DNA from: J089 sp964535735
GTDB taxonomy: Bacteria; Fidelibacterota; Marinisomatia; Marinisomatales; J089
DNA length: 64,000 nt
Direction of reading: 5' to 3'
NCBI GenBank assembly: GCA_964535735.1
Contig: CAZHTM010000007.1
Span: 1 to 64,000, forward strand
Under the pieces are notes generated by a model, which searched no databases, was not told the origin of the DNA, and saw only the letters and a list, made by a program, of their open reading frames with translations. Positions within the stretch are counted from its first letter, which is position 1. Every line of letters starts with the position of its first letter. Below are positions 15,705 to 24,747 of the stretch, piece by piece. The position numbers and the translations under genes were made by a program.

Positions 15705-18068
15705 CTAGTTCAGTCCAAAAAATTGGGCGCTGTAGGGCGGCAGAATCAGCCGCACCGTGTCTTGAGCCGGGGTCAGTCGTTCGCCGCTTACCAGGTTTTC
15801 CAGTGATGAACATTCCACCGGAAGCGTCGCATCAAAATTGACGGTCGAAGGACCTTGATTGAAAACAACCAATACCCGGTCATCGAAATAGGTTTTGACA
15901 AAGGCCAATACTGAACCTCGAGCCGCCACCGGGATAAGGTCACCCAATGCCAGGGCCGTATGGGTTTGCCGCAGATGAGCGAGGGTTCCGATAAAATCAT
16001 ACAATTCCCGCTCTTCCGGAGACCAGTCTGATTCGAACCGCATCAGACGACGATTCCCTGGATCACCGGCACCCATAAGTCCGATTTCATCGCCATAATA
16101 AATCACCGGAATTCCCGGCAAAGCCATATTCAGGGCATGAAACGCCGCCAGTTTCTTATAGCTTGAGGCGTTCTGCACCGGACCTGGCGGATTTTCAAAC
16201 GCCCGGCGAGTGCCATCGTCACTGAAGTGGACTTGGCCATCCGCCAGACCAATAAACCGCAACTGGTCGTGGCTGGAGGTGATATTTCCCATGAGATCAA
16301 CCGGACCCACCACTTTTAAATTATTTTCAATGATATCCATCAGGGGCGCAAAATCAGTGGAATCCGCCACGAAATGCGTCCGGGCATTGAAATAAATGGA
16401 AAAATTGAACTGGGCGTCCAATTCCGCCGGGTTCACGTAACTCAAAATAAGCTCATCGGAACCAAACGTTTCGCCAATCTGGTAAAAATGTTTTTCCGGA
16501 AACCGTTGCTTCATTTCCCGGGTAAGCGCTTTCCAAAAAGCATGGGGTACATGCTTTACCGCATCCTGACGGAACCCGTCCAGATTAAAGGTGTCCAGCC
16601 ACCATATGGCGTCATCAACCACCTGTTGAATGGCCTCTGGACTTCCGGGATAATCAAAGGAGGGCAAAAAGGTGTCGAACCAGGTGGTGAGACGGGTTTC
16701 TTCGCTCCAATTGCGAATGTTTAACGTTCCATCGGGTAGTTCCACGGTGCCAAACCAATCCCGATGTTCGCGGTAATAGGGATGGTTCTCATGCACATGG
16801 TTGGTGACGAAATCCAGTATCACCCGAATGCCGTGGGCATGGGCTGTTTCCACCAGTGTGTGAAGATCCTCGGCGGTACCGAACCGGGGATCCACTTCCC
16901 GCGCCTGGACCGGCCAATACCCGTGATACCCGGAATAGACCCGGTGCGGTTCAATGGACTCGGCATAGGCGGAATCAGGTTGACGTTGGACTGGCGAAAT
17001 CCAAATCGTGTTGATTCCCAACGCATCAAAATAGCCCTCTGAAATTTTATTCGTAATGCCTTCCAGATCACCCCCCATGAAATTCGCCAGATCCGGCAGT
17101 CGGGAATCATCAATCGGCCGATCATTGCTCAGGTTGCCGTTGTTAAACCGGTCAATCATCAGATTGTACAACACCGTAAAATGCCAATCTTTGGGATTGT
17201 CTTCAGCCGTCATCGGCATACCCTGATCCAATAAAGTGATCGTCTCAGGAATGGCCCGACCTTGGGCATCCAGAGCCAGGACACGGAGCACACCGGTTCC
17301 CAATCCGGACGTATTGACCACCACATCGCCTTGCGGTTGCGGGTCCACCTGATCCGGATGTAACGGGTGATTATTGAACGATACCCAAATCTGAGAGGGA
17401 ATCGCTCCATCCGGCGGCGATTGGTACCGGAATACCAATTTATGCCGTTTTTGTTCTGATTTCCAGAAACGACCTGGAGGCGGCTCCCGGTGATCGGTCA
17501 AATCCAGGATGGAATTCCAACCGCCAATATTATTGGAAACAAAGACGGGATTGTCCGGATCAATAAGCTCTTCACTGTCCACCACAAATTTGTACTCGTG
17601 TCGGTCCGGTTTTAAATAGACGGTCCGCTCCCACACACCGTCTCCGTCCGTATCCGAAAGCGGGAGAGCCGTTCGGGACCAGTCGTTAAATCCGCCCATA
17701 ACCACGACCGACTTGACCGGATGATCTGGACGATACGTAAACCGATAGGGAACCATGGGAAGGGTTTCAATAAATAAATCCAGAGTTTGCCCCGCCACAA
17801 CGATGGGGACCCGGGTCAGAGCCGGTGTTTTATCCGATGTGGCCACTGTCAATCGTCCCGTGGTGGCATCCCAGGATAGCGCTAGCTGATCGAGTTCAGG
17901 GATCGTGACCGAGACACGGGGTTCATTAAAATAATTGGATAGCTCAAATGTTCGTTCCGAACCCGCCGGACATTGAATAAGAGGCAAAGGAGCCAAGGCC
18001 TCTTCCAGGTTGGGTTGAGAACAGGCGAAAATCCATAATGAAAGGGCTAAAATTGGTTTTTTTGTCAT
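15705..18068 (-). CDS. GH13 alpha-amylase-family lipoprotein with CBM48/AMPK-type domain
   Basis: A 787-residue exported enzyme. The N-terminus is a signal with a lipobox-like IFAC (Cys near 16), so it is probably anchored in an outer membrane. A glycogen-binding/CBM48-like domain (about 118-190; VVMGGFNDWSRTALPL, HEYKFVVD) precedes the barrel (about 290-700). The GH13 regions are all present: ILDFVTNHVHENH, DGFRQDAVKH with the Asp nucleophile, QIGETFGSDE with the acid Glu, and NITSSHDQLRF with the third Asp. The C-terminal beta domain ends at PPYSAQFFGLN. The build resembles neopullulanase/cyclomaltodextrinase-like amylases that cut alpha-1,4-glucans. It is divergent from the pullulanase gene at 18120. 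Confidence 0.88.
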   Translation of the reverse strand: MTKKPILALSLWIFACSQPNLEEALAPLPLIQCPAGSERTFELSNYFNEPRVSVTIPELDQLALSWDATTGRLTVATSDKTPALTRVPIVVAGQTLDLFIETLPMVPYRFTYRPDHPVKSVVVMGGFNDWSRTALPLSDTDGDGVWERTVYLKPDRHEYKFVVDSEELIDPDNPVFVSNNIGGWNSILDLTDHREPPPGRFWKSEQKRHKLVFRYQSPPDGAIPSQIWVSFNNHPLHPDQVDPQPQGDVVVNTSGLGTGVLRVLALDAQGRAIPETITLLDQGMPMTAEDNPKDWHFTVLYNLMIDRFNNGNLSNDRPIDDSRLPDLANFMGGDLEGITNKISEGYFDALGINTIWISPVQRQPDSAYAESIEPHRVYSGYHGYWPVQAREVDPRFGTAEDLHTLVETAHAHGIRVILDFVTNHVHENHPYYREHRDWFGTVELPDGTLNIRNWSEETRLTTWFDTFLPSFDYPGSPEAIQQVVDDAIWWLDTFNLDGFRQDAVKHVPHAFWKALTREMKQRFPEKHFYQIGETFGSDELILSYVNPAELDAQFNFSIYFNARTHFVADSTDFAPLMDIIENNLKVVGPVDLMGNITSSHDQLRFIGLADGQVHFSDDGTRRAFENPPGPVQNASSYKKLAAFHALNMALPGIPVIYYGDEIGLMGAGDPGNRRLMRFESDWSPEERELYDFIGTLAHLRQTHTALALGDLIPVAARGSVLAFVKTYFDDRVLVVFNQGPSTVNFDATLPVECSSLENLVSGERLTPAQDTVRLILPPYSAQFFGLN

Positions 18069-18119
18069 TATCGTTACTCCAGTGAGCCGTAATTTAGTAA
18101 CTCAACTCAGAGCGAATCA
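18069..18119. promoter_or_regulatory. Shared divergent promoter region of the amylase and pullulanase genes
   Basis: Only 51 bases separate the two divergent starts, so promoters or operators must overlap or extend into the genes. It contains a perfect inverted repeat, GTTACT (18073-18078) and AGTAAC (18096-18101), separated by 17 bases. This is a candidate operator for a sugar-responsive regulator; no regulator gene is adjacent. Confidence 0.35.
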
Positions 18120-20153
18120 TTGAAAACACCTATCATTGACCAAATACTTGACCACCAGGGACAAATTCTATTGACCCTGGTTCTTCTCTTATCAGGATGC
18201 AGTTCCATGCAAGAATCTTCGCTTTCCTACGGTGCCTTTGTGCACGATGGTTCCACCACATTCAAATTTCACGCCCCCAAAGCCCAGGAGGCCTATGTGG
18301 TCCTATTTGTCCATCCATCCGATACTTCCGGAACGGAGTTCCCCATGGAACGAACCCCAAACGGCGACTGGACCGTGACGCTGAAAGATGTGGGCGTGGG
18401 AAATTTATACGGGTATCGTTTAGTGGGAAACGCGGGTGGAATTGACCCCAACCTGATCCTGGCCGATCCCTATTCGCTGGCGGCCGTGACCCAGATTTCC
18501 TACCGACATGTAGCCAAATCCTTAATTATCGATGAATCCTTTGATTGGGAGGGCGATCGATGGAAGGTGCGCGATCCCCGGGACCTGATTATTTATGAAA
18601 TGCACGTCCGGGACATGACGGCCCATCCCAGCTCGGGCGTCACCCAACGGGGAACTTTTCTCGGCCTCACGGAACCGGATCGAGCCGGTGGATTGCGCCA
18701 TTTAAAGGACCTGGGCGTCAATGCGGTACAATTACTCCCGGTCATGGATTTTGCCAATGTGGAGGTGCCCTACCGGGATCCATCAACGCCAATTTTCAAC
18801 ACCTGGAATCCCTATGCCCGCAATCACTGGGGCTACATGACCACCTTTTTCTTCGCTCCAGAATCCTATTATGCTAGTGACGGGACCGATGCTCCCAACG
18901 CCTGGAATGGTGCCAGCGGGAAAGCCGTTCCTGAATTCAAAACCCTGATCAAGACGCTCCACCAAAATGATATCGCCGTTATAATGGATGTGGTCTACAA
19001 CCACGTGTCCAATTACGACTACCATCCTTTTAAGTACAGTGACCGGGAAGACTATTTCCGCTTCGATAAAAACGGGAACTGGGAATCGAAAAGCGGCTGC
19101 GGAAATGACACCCGCACGGAAAGCCCGGTGATGCGCACCCTGATTCTGGAGAGCTTGAAATTCTGGATGACTCATTACCATATTGATGGCTTCCGCTTTG
19201 ATTTAGGGAATCTCATCGATAAAGAGACCCGGGACATAATTATCCAGGAATTGCGTGCGCTGAATCCCCATGTGATTATCCTGGCGGAACCCTGGGGCGG
19301 TGGTTACAATCCCTCCGGCTTTTCTGATCAGGGCTGGGCCTCTTTCAATGACCATATCCGTAACGGCGTGAAGGGGCAGAATCCCCATGATCAACTAGGG
19401 TTCATCTTCGGTGAATGGCAAAACAGTAATACCCCGGAAGTGCTCCGGCGATTTGCCATGGGATCTCTGCGTTCATTTGGAGGCCAATACGTAACCTCGG
19501 CTCACAGTGTCAATTATTTGGAATCCCACGATGATCACACCCTGGGTGATTTTATCCGCATTGCCACGGGAACAGTGAAAGAGGGGGAAACCATTACCGA
19601 CCGGGAAGCCAACGCTCGGGTACGGGATCAACTCCTGAAGCTCAACAAACTGGGCGCTCTGTTTCTGTTCACCAGTCAAGGAATCACTTTCATGCATGAA
19701 GGACAGGAATGGGCGCGCAGCAAGGTTATTGCGGAAACCGATGCTCCCGATCCCCAAGTGGGACAACTGGATCACAATTCCTACAACAAGGACAATGAAA
19801 CCAATTGGCTGAATTGGACCGAACGTGCATTAAATGCCGAACTGGTCAATTATTATCGGGGGCTGATTGCCCTCCGAACGGCATACCCGGAATTCCGGCG
19901 TTCAAATCCGGAGGATTTTTCCTTCATGGACACTGGTGATCAGGTGGCATTGGTCTATCAACTCCAGGATCGCTTCATTGTTGCATTGAATGGAGAGCCA
20001 GATCAGGATTTGACTGTCGATTTACCGGAAGGGGAATGGACGGTATTGGTGGATGATGCCCAGGCAGGACCTTGTGATTTAAAAACGGTAAGACAGGTGA
20101 TAAACGTACCCGCAACTTCCGGTGTGGTACTCATCCGGAAACCGGCTCAGTAA
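18120..20153 (+). CDS. pulA: Type I pullulanase-like GH13 lipoprotein
   Basis: A 677-residue debranching enzyme for alpha-1,6 bonds. The start is TTG at 18120; this is needed to include the signal peptide and the lipobox LLSGC (Cys 27), while the first internal ATG would cut it away. A CBM48 domain (about 38-130; GSTTFKFHAPKAQEAYV) precedes the GH13 barrel. Its motifs are VIMDVVYNHVSNYDYHPF, DGFRFDLGNLIDKET with the Asp nucleophile, VIILAEPWGGGY with the acid Glu, and NYLESHDDHTLGDF. The tract after YNHV and the SKSGCGNDTRTESPVM stretch are typical of type I pullulanases. It is convergent with the T9SS-type amylase gene, with 11 bases between them. Confidence 0.88.
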   Translation: MKTPIIDQILDHQGQILLTLVLLLSGCSSMQESSLSYGAFVHDGSTTFKFHAPKAQEAYVVLFVHPSDTSGTEFPMERTPNGDWTVTLKDVGVGNLYGYRLVGNAGGIDPNLILADPYSLAAVTQISYRHVAKSLIIDESFDWEGDRWKVRDPRDLIIYEMHVRDMTAHPSSGVTQRGTFLGLTEPDRAGGLRHLKDLGVNAVQLLPVMDFANVEVPYRDPSTPIFNTWNPYARNHWGYMTTFFFAPESYYASDGTDAPNAWNGASGKAVPEFKTLIKTLHQNDIAVIMDVVYNHVSNYDYHPFKYSDREDYFRFDKNGNWESKSGCGNDTRTESPVMRTLILESLKFWMTHYHIDGFRFDLGNLIDKETRDIIIQELRALNPHVIILAEPWGGGYNPSGFSDQGWASFNDHIRNGVKGQNPHDQLGFIFGEWQNSNTPEVLRRFAMGSLRSFGGQYVTSAHSVNYLESHDDHTLGDFIRIATGTVKEGETITDREANARVRDQLLKLNKLGALFLFTSQGITFMHEGQEWARSKVIAETDAPDPQVGQLDHNSYNKDNETNWLNWTERALNAELVNYYRGLIALRTAYPEFRRSNPEDFSFMDTGDQVALVYQLQDRFIVALNGEPDQDLTVDLPEGEWTVLVDDAQAGPCDLKTVRQVINVPATSGVVLIRKPAQ

Positions 20154-20164
20154 GCCCTGCTCCT

Positions 20165-22882
20165 TTAACGAAGTAGCGTTATTTTCTGATGGTGAATCCG
20201 GCTATTCTGCTGGAAACGCACCAAGTATATTCCACTGGGCAATTCCAGCCCCCGGTCATTTTTACCGTTCCAGGTAACAGAATAGTCACCCGCTGATTGG
20301 ATTTTGGTCGTAAGCGTTCGTACTTGCTTTCCCTGTATATCATAGACAGATACGCGCAACTCTCCCGGACCGGGCAGGGTCACTTTGAATTCTACTTCCG
20401 GATTGAAGGGATTGGGATAACCGGGAGATACCGAAAAAATTTGGGGCAATTCTGTCGGAGAAGGCGCGGTCGTCAATTGTGTCCAATTGCGGTTGGTGAA
20501 CACCAATGCCGTATAGGCCGGCACAACCAAAGTGTCCGCCTGGGACGTGGCCAAGGACAGATTGTCTCCTGGGAAAAACACATTATACCACGTACCCGCT
20601 GAAAGAAAGGGAACGTTGGTGAGCGTTTGCTCCTGACCACTGAAATTGGCGATTACCACGACCTGGTCGCCTTGATTCCCTTCAGCCTCATCGGAATACC
20701 CATACACAATGGTCCGGGCATTATCGTAGCGCCAGAGATCGGAAAAAGTCCCGCGGTACAGGGCCTGATTTTTCTTTCTCAATTGGATTAGCGTTTGATA
20801 CAGGGCCAGGTGTTCCTGTCCCCGGGTCTGATCCAAAAGACTCCAATCCACCGGCCGGTAACTCAGTTTATGCTCATCCCAGTTTCCGTCCTGATCCGTA
20901 TCGGTCCATCCGCTTTGCATTCCCAATTCCTGGGCTTGCCAAATCATAGGAATGCCCATCGCCGTAAACAAAACCGTGCTATAAAGCTTGTCCCGTTGAA
21001 GAGCGGTGTTCAGAGGCACGTTGGCAAATTCCGCCATCTCCATGATCAGGGATTGTTCATCATGAGTCACGGATGCTTTTACGGTTTTGATCCGGCTAGC
21101 GTAGGTGTTCCCCGTATTGGTATACTCATGCAATTTCAATATCTGTTGACGGATCGTGTATAAACTGTTGTATTGGCCATAGGGAGGAAATATTTCTTCC
21201 TTCAGCCGGTCGTGAAAACTGTCATTCCACCCGGCGTGGAGTGTGCTGAAGTTGATCAGCCCCGGATCAGCGGGAAGATGCTCAGCAATTTGATACACAG
21301 TGGAATCCAAATCCCAGAGCGCTGAAGACCAGCCCAGTAGACCCTGATCTGGAAGCGACCATCCAATCCCTCGGGTAAAATCGAACCGGAATCCGTCCAC
21401 ATGAAAGTCCTGAACCCAAATTCGGTGAATTTCCCGAACGTATTCCTGGGTTTCCGGTGTAAAATGGTCAAAATCCAGCATGCCCCAACTGCCCTGATCT
21501 TCATGGGGCCGCAGGTCGTTTTCCGCTTTAAAATAGGGATTAGTCGCCAGATCGGGATTCATTTCCCAGAGGGGGTTGGTGGAGCGGGTATGATTCCAGA
21601 CCAGGTCCAGAATAATAGCGATGCCGTATTGGTGAGCCGCATTCACCAAATGTTTAAATTCTTCAGGAGTACCATAATTGGACTCAATCGCCAGGCAATG
21701 TTCCGGATCATACCCCCAGGAGTGGGTGCCCGGCACTTCCGTAATCGGCATCAATTCGATGGCGTTGATTCCCAGCTCATGAAAATAATCGAGATGATCT
21801 TCAATATCCTGAAGCCGACCTTGTCCATATCCCTGGGCAGCAAAATCATCGATGTGCAGTTCATAAATCACTAACGTATCTTCTGCTGGACGGACATACA
21901 AAGAATCTCCCCAACTGAAATCATCAGCCGTTGATACGCCGCCGGGTCCAATTTCAACGATAGTGCGGCCGTCGCGCAGTCGCCGCGAAAAGGGATCACT
22001 GATCCGGGTACCATCTAAAAACAGATATTCCACCTCCTTTTCGCCGGGCGTCAGATTGGATAATGTCACCCACCACAAATCCGGTTCACCAGTGGCTTTG
22101 TTCATCACTACCGCATCGGCGGCCGTTCCGGCGACTCCCGGTTCCGTGCACAACACTTGAACAATCGGCTGTCCCGGCGCCCGAAGCACCAAGGTCAGGT
22201 TATTTCCAGATATATTGGGTCCCAGGGCCACATTATCCGGCAAGGGCAATTCCTGAACCTCCAGTGCCGGTTGGTAAAAAATGGTGGAATCCACGCCATT
22301 GATGGTGGCCATAATCCGGTATTCTTCCAGAATGCTACGGGGAGGAAAGGATACATAAAATATCCCGTTGGAACGGAGACTGTCGGTCCCATCCAGAGTA
22401 TCCGCACCAAGAATGTAGGTGATATGCTCTACTGTATCGGACGAAAAAATGCCGATACTGAGACCTACTACAAAACCATCTCTATTTAAATGACGATTGG
22501 GTTCGAAAAACAGGGGATCCGTAATCTGCAGAACAGAATTGTGATAGGGTTCGCCATCGTCAATCGGGTTGGCAGGATCGGAAATCCAGGCCCAGTCGCT
22601 TCCACTGGAATTGTAGTGGAAATGAAACTTATAGTACACCGTTTCCCCAAGGGAAAAGGTATAAGTTTTCACATACGCATCCAAAGAATCGGCATAGGAC
22701 ATGAGTGACGGGGCTGAAGGACTGATAAAGCCGTTGCTATTGGGTCCCCAGTTATTCATCGTCCCGGGAACAAAGACCCGGACAAAATTATCGTCCGGCT
22801 GCGGGACATAGTGAAAGGTGACATTCAGAATCTGAGCCTGACTCAGGGAGAGCAATAACAGTAGTCCGGAAATGCGTCCCAT
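20165..22882 (-). CDS. Secreted GH13 alpha-amylase-family enzyme with T9SS-like sorting domain
   Basis: A 905-residue secreted enzyme. A signal peptide (cleavage after LSQAQ) is followed by a starch-binding-like N-terminal domain (18-115; FVPGTMNNWGPNSNGF) and a second beta domain with CBM48-like character (about 215-320). The GH13 barrel follows: AIELMPITEVPGTHSWGYDP, DGFRFDFTRGIGW with the Asp nucleophile, QIAEHLP with the likely acid Glu, and ASVTHDEQSL. The last 85 residues form a T9SS type A-like sorting domain (GYPNPFNPEVEF, YDIQGKQVRTL, LPSGIYLVRF), a mark of FCB bacteria. It acts outside the cell on alpha-glucan. It lies one base after the transporter gene at 22884 and probably shares its message. 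Confidence 0.88.
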   Translation of the reverse strand: MGRISGLLLLLSLSQAQILNVTFHYVPQPDDNFVRVFVPGTMNNWGPNSNGFISPSAPSLMSYADSLDAYVKTYTFSLGETVYYKFHFHYNSSGSDWAWISDPANPIDDGEPYHNSVLQITDPLFFEPNRHLNRDGFVVGLSIGIFSSDTVEHITYILGADTLDGTDSLRSNGIFYVSFPPRSILEEYRIMATINGVDSTIFYQPALEVQELPLPDNVALGPNISGNNLTLVLRAPGQPIVQVLCTEPGVAGTAADAVVMNKATGEPDLWWVTLSNLTPGEKEVEYLFLDGTRISDPFSRRLRDGRTIVEIGPGGVSTADDFSWGDSLYVRPAEDTLVIYELHIDDFAAQGYGQGRLQDIEDHLDYFHELGINAIELMPITEVPGTHSWGYDPEHCLAIESNYGTPEEFKHLVNAAHQYGIAIILDLVWNHTRSTNPLWEMNPDLATNPYFKAENDLRPHEDQGSWGMLDFDHFTPETQEYVREIHRIWVQDFHVDGFRFDFTRGIGWSLPDQGLLGWSSALWDLDSTVYQIAEHLPADPGLINFSTLHAGWNDSFHDRLKEEIFPPYGQYNSLYTIRQQILKLHEYTNTGNTYASRIKTVKASVTHDEQSLIMEMAEFANVPLNTALQRDKLYSTVLFTAMGIPMIWQAQELGMQSGWTDTDQDGNWDEHKLSYRPVDWSLLDQTRGQEHLALYQTLIQLRKKNQALYRGTFSDLWRYDNARTIVYGYSDEAEGNQGDQVVVIANFSGQEQTLTNVPFLSAGTWYNVFFPGDNLSLATSQADTLVVPAYTALVFTNRNWTQLTTAPSPTELPQIFSVSPGYPNPFNPEVEFKVTLPGPGELRVSVYDIQGKQVRTLTTKIQSAGDYSVTWNGKNDRGLELPSGIYLVRFQQNSRIHHQKITLLR

Positions 22883-22883
22883 G

Positions 22884-24683
22884 TTAAACCAGATGTACTT
22901 CTGTGGCTAAATGTTTATACCACTTAAAATAGAGAATGATAGACAATACCACCAGGATGATGCCAAGCCCCAGAACATTGGTCCAGGTTTTAAACATGAT
23001 ACTCATCATGAACAGGAAAAACACCACTTGCCAGGGCACAGCCACAATCGTGGAAATGATATCCCGGCGATTTTCTTCATCGATAGCCTGTTGAATGTCC
23101 GGTTTCAGTTGAGCCTTGAACCGTTTCCAGGTTCCAAACGGGCGGGTTTTGACATAAAAAGCTTTCAGCGTCGCGTCATCGGTGGGTTCGGTTAGAAGAG
23201 CGCCCAAAACCGTTCCCAAGAGCGAAGCGCTGGTGGCTACGGCGAACATGGCATATTCGGTGGTGCCTTCCGGAGCCAAGGCTTTGAAAATAACTGCCGC
23301 TACCATTCCCGATATGGTGCCAATAGCGAATCCCCAGCCATTCATCCGGGACCAGTACCAGCGGAGCAACATGGGAATCAACAGCCCCGATCCAATGCTC
23401 ATGGTGATCCATCCCCAGATGGAATTGATATTTTTAAAGACCAACATCATCCCCAGCCCCAACACAACAATCAGGATGGACGCCAAATAACTTTGAAGCA
23501 TGAGTTGGCGGTTCGATGCTTTGGGATTGATCCAAAGTTGATAAATATCCCGAACCCAATACGCGGCTCCGGCATTGACAGTAGAATCAAACGTGGACAT
23601 GCCCGCCGCCATAAGACCCGCCACCAAAAAGCCTTTCACACCGATCGGCAAGGTCTCCACAACAATGGGTAGGACCCGTTCCGGATCAGTGACCTGGGTA
23701 CCCAGAGAAACACCGATCACAGCAATAGCGCCGATGAAAATCCATCGGAAAGACAGAAGAAAAACCCAGAACACACTGAGCAATCCCGCTTCCCGGTCGT
23801 CCTTCGCCGCGAAGTAACGTTGCAGCATATAATTCCCGGTTCCACCCGAACCTTCCAGTATCACTTTCATGAGATAAAAAAGAATGGCCACGCCAAACAG
23901 GTTGTAAATCGAATATTCGGAAAATGAATCAATGGAAAGACGAAAATCTGGGATAATCCGAGTCCAGTCTTTTAACGTGGTGGAATACCGTTCAAACCCG
24001 CCATCAAAGAGGGGCATGGAAATGGTAAACTCCTGTGGAAGGTCGATCCCCAACGCACGGACCGCCATGTAAATAATGGCTGAAAAGATCAGGATGCCCT
24101 GAAATACATCGGTCCAAACCACCCCGTAAAGTCCTGAGGCTACTGTATAAATCATGGCCACCGCAATCAGGAGAGACGCCGCCCAGAATTCAGAAGGAAG
24201 GCCAAGATAATCGTGAATCCCCAGGAAGGTATCCAAAAATTTTCCGCCGCCCAGAGCAAAATAGGTGACCATGGCGATGGTCATAATAATTGAGGAAATC
24301 GCGGCCAAAAGGCGGGCGATCTGTCCCTGGCGACCGGTGCCGAAGCGTAGTTCCATCCACTCCGCTAAGGTCATGGCCCCCGAACGGCGATTCCACTTCC
24401 CCATATAAATCATTAAAAACGCCATAATCAGAGTAACGCCGCCACGAATCTCGATATAAAATCCTTTGGCGCCCAGAGCATAGATCAGCGCCGCAATGAT
24501 CATGGTTCCGCTGATGTCCAGGTTGGACGACATCCCGGAGCTGGCCAGCGCCCACCAGGGGAGGTCTCGATTGCCCAGAAAATAGGAATCAATACCCTGC
24601 GAAGCCTTTCGCTGGACAACCAATCCAATGATCACGATTGCTAACAGATATACAATGACGATTCCGTAATCAATACCCGTCAT
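22884..24683 (-). CDS. Sodium:solute symporter (SSS family), probable sugar uptake
   Basis: A 599-residue inner-membrane transporter with about 14-15 helices. The N-terminus has the SSS signature SYFLGNRDLPWWALASSGMS followed by SNLDISGTM, the sodium-site region of the LeuT fold. GLYGVVWTDVFQG and the later GLMAAGMSTFDSTVN motif are also standard. Homologues carry sugars, amino acids or organic acids with sodium. The neighbours (amylase downstream, alpha-glucan phosphorylase upstream) make a gluco-oligosaccharide or glucose the likely cargo. A nested stem-loop lies just upstream, at 24702-24744, before an AGGAGG ribosome-binding site. Confidence 0.88.
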   Translation of the reverse strand: MTGIDYGIVIVYLLAIVIIGLVVQRKASQGIDSYFLGNRDLPWWALASSGMSSNLDISGTMIIAALIYALGAKGFYIEIRGGVTLIMAFLMIYMGKWNRRSGAMTLAEWMELRFGTGRQGQIARLLAAISSIIMTIAMVTYFALGGGKFLDTFLGIHDYLGLPSEFWAASLLIAVAMIYTVASGLYGVVWTDVFQGILIFSAIIYMAVRALGIDLPQEFTISMPLFDGGFERYSTTLKDWTRIIPDFRLSIDSFSEYSIYNLFGVAILFYLMKVILEGSGGTGNYMLQRYFAAKDDREAGLLSVFWVFLLSFRWIFIGAIAVIGVSLGTQVTDPERVLPIVVETLPIGVKGFLVAGLMAAGMSTFDSTVNAGAAYWVRDIYQLWINPKASNRQLMLQSYLASILIVVLGLGMMLVFKNINSIWGWITMSIGSGLLIPMLLRWYWSRMNGWGFAIGTISGMVAAVIFKALAPEGTTEYAMFAVATSASLLGTVLGALLTEPTDDATLKAFYVKTRPFGTWKRFKAQLKPDIQQAIDEENRRDIISTIVAVPWQVVFFLFMMSIMFKTWTNVLGLGIILVVLSIILYFKWYKHLATEVHLV

Positions 24684-24701
24684 ACATCCTCCTGATGGTT
24701 A

Positions 24702-24744
24702 CGACCCTAACTCTCTTTTTTGATCTGAGAGAAAACATGGGTCG
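24702..24744 (-). promoter_or_regulatory. Nested stem-loop between the phosphorylase and transporter genes
   Basis: Two perfect stems nest inside each other: CGACCC/GGGTCG (24702-24707 with 24739-24744) and CTCTC/GAGAG (24711-24715 with 24727-24731). The structure starts right after the phosphorylase stop and ends before the AGGAGG site of the transporter gene. It may protect RNA ends or set the expression ratio of the two genes. It lacks a terminal T run. Confidence 0.45.
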
Positions 24745-24747
24745 GGT

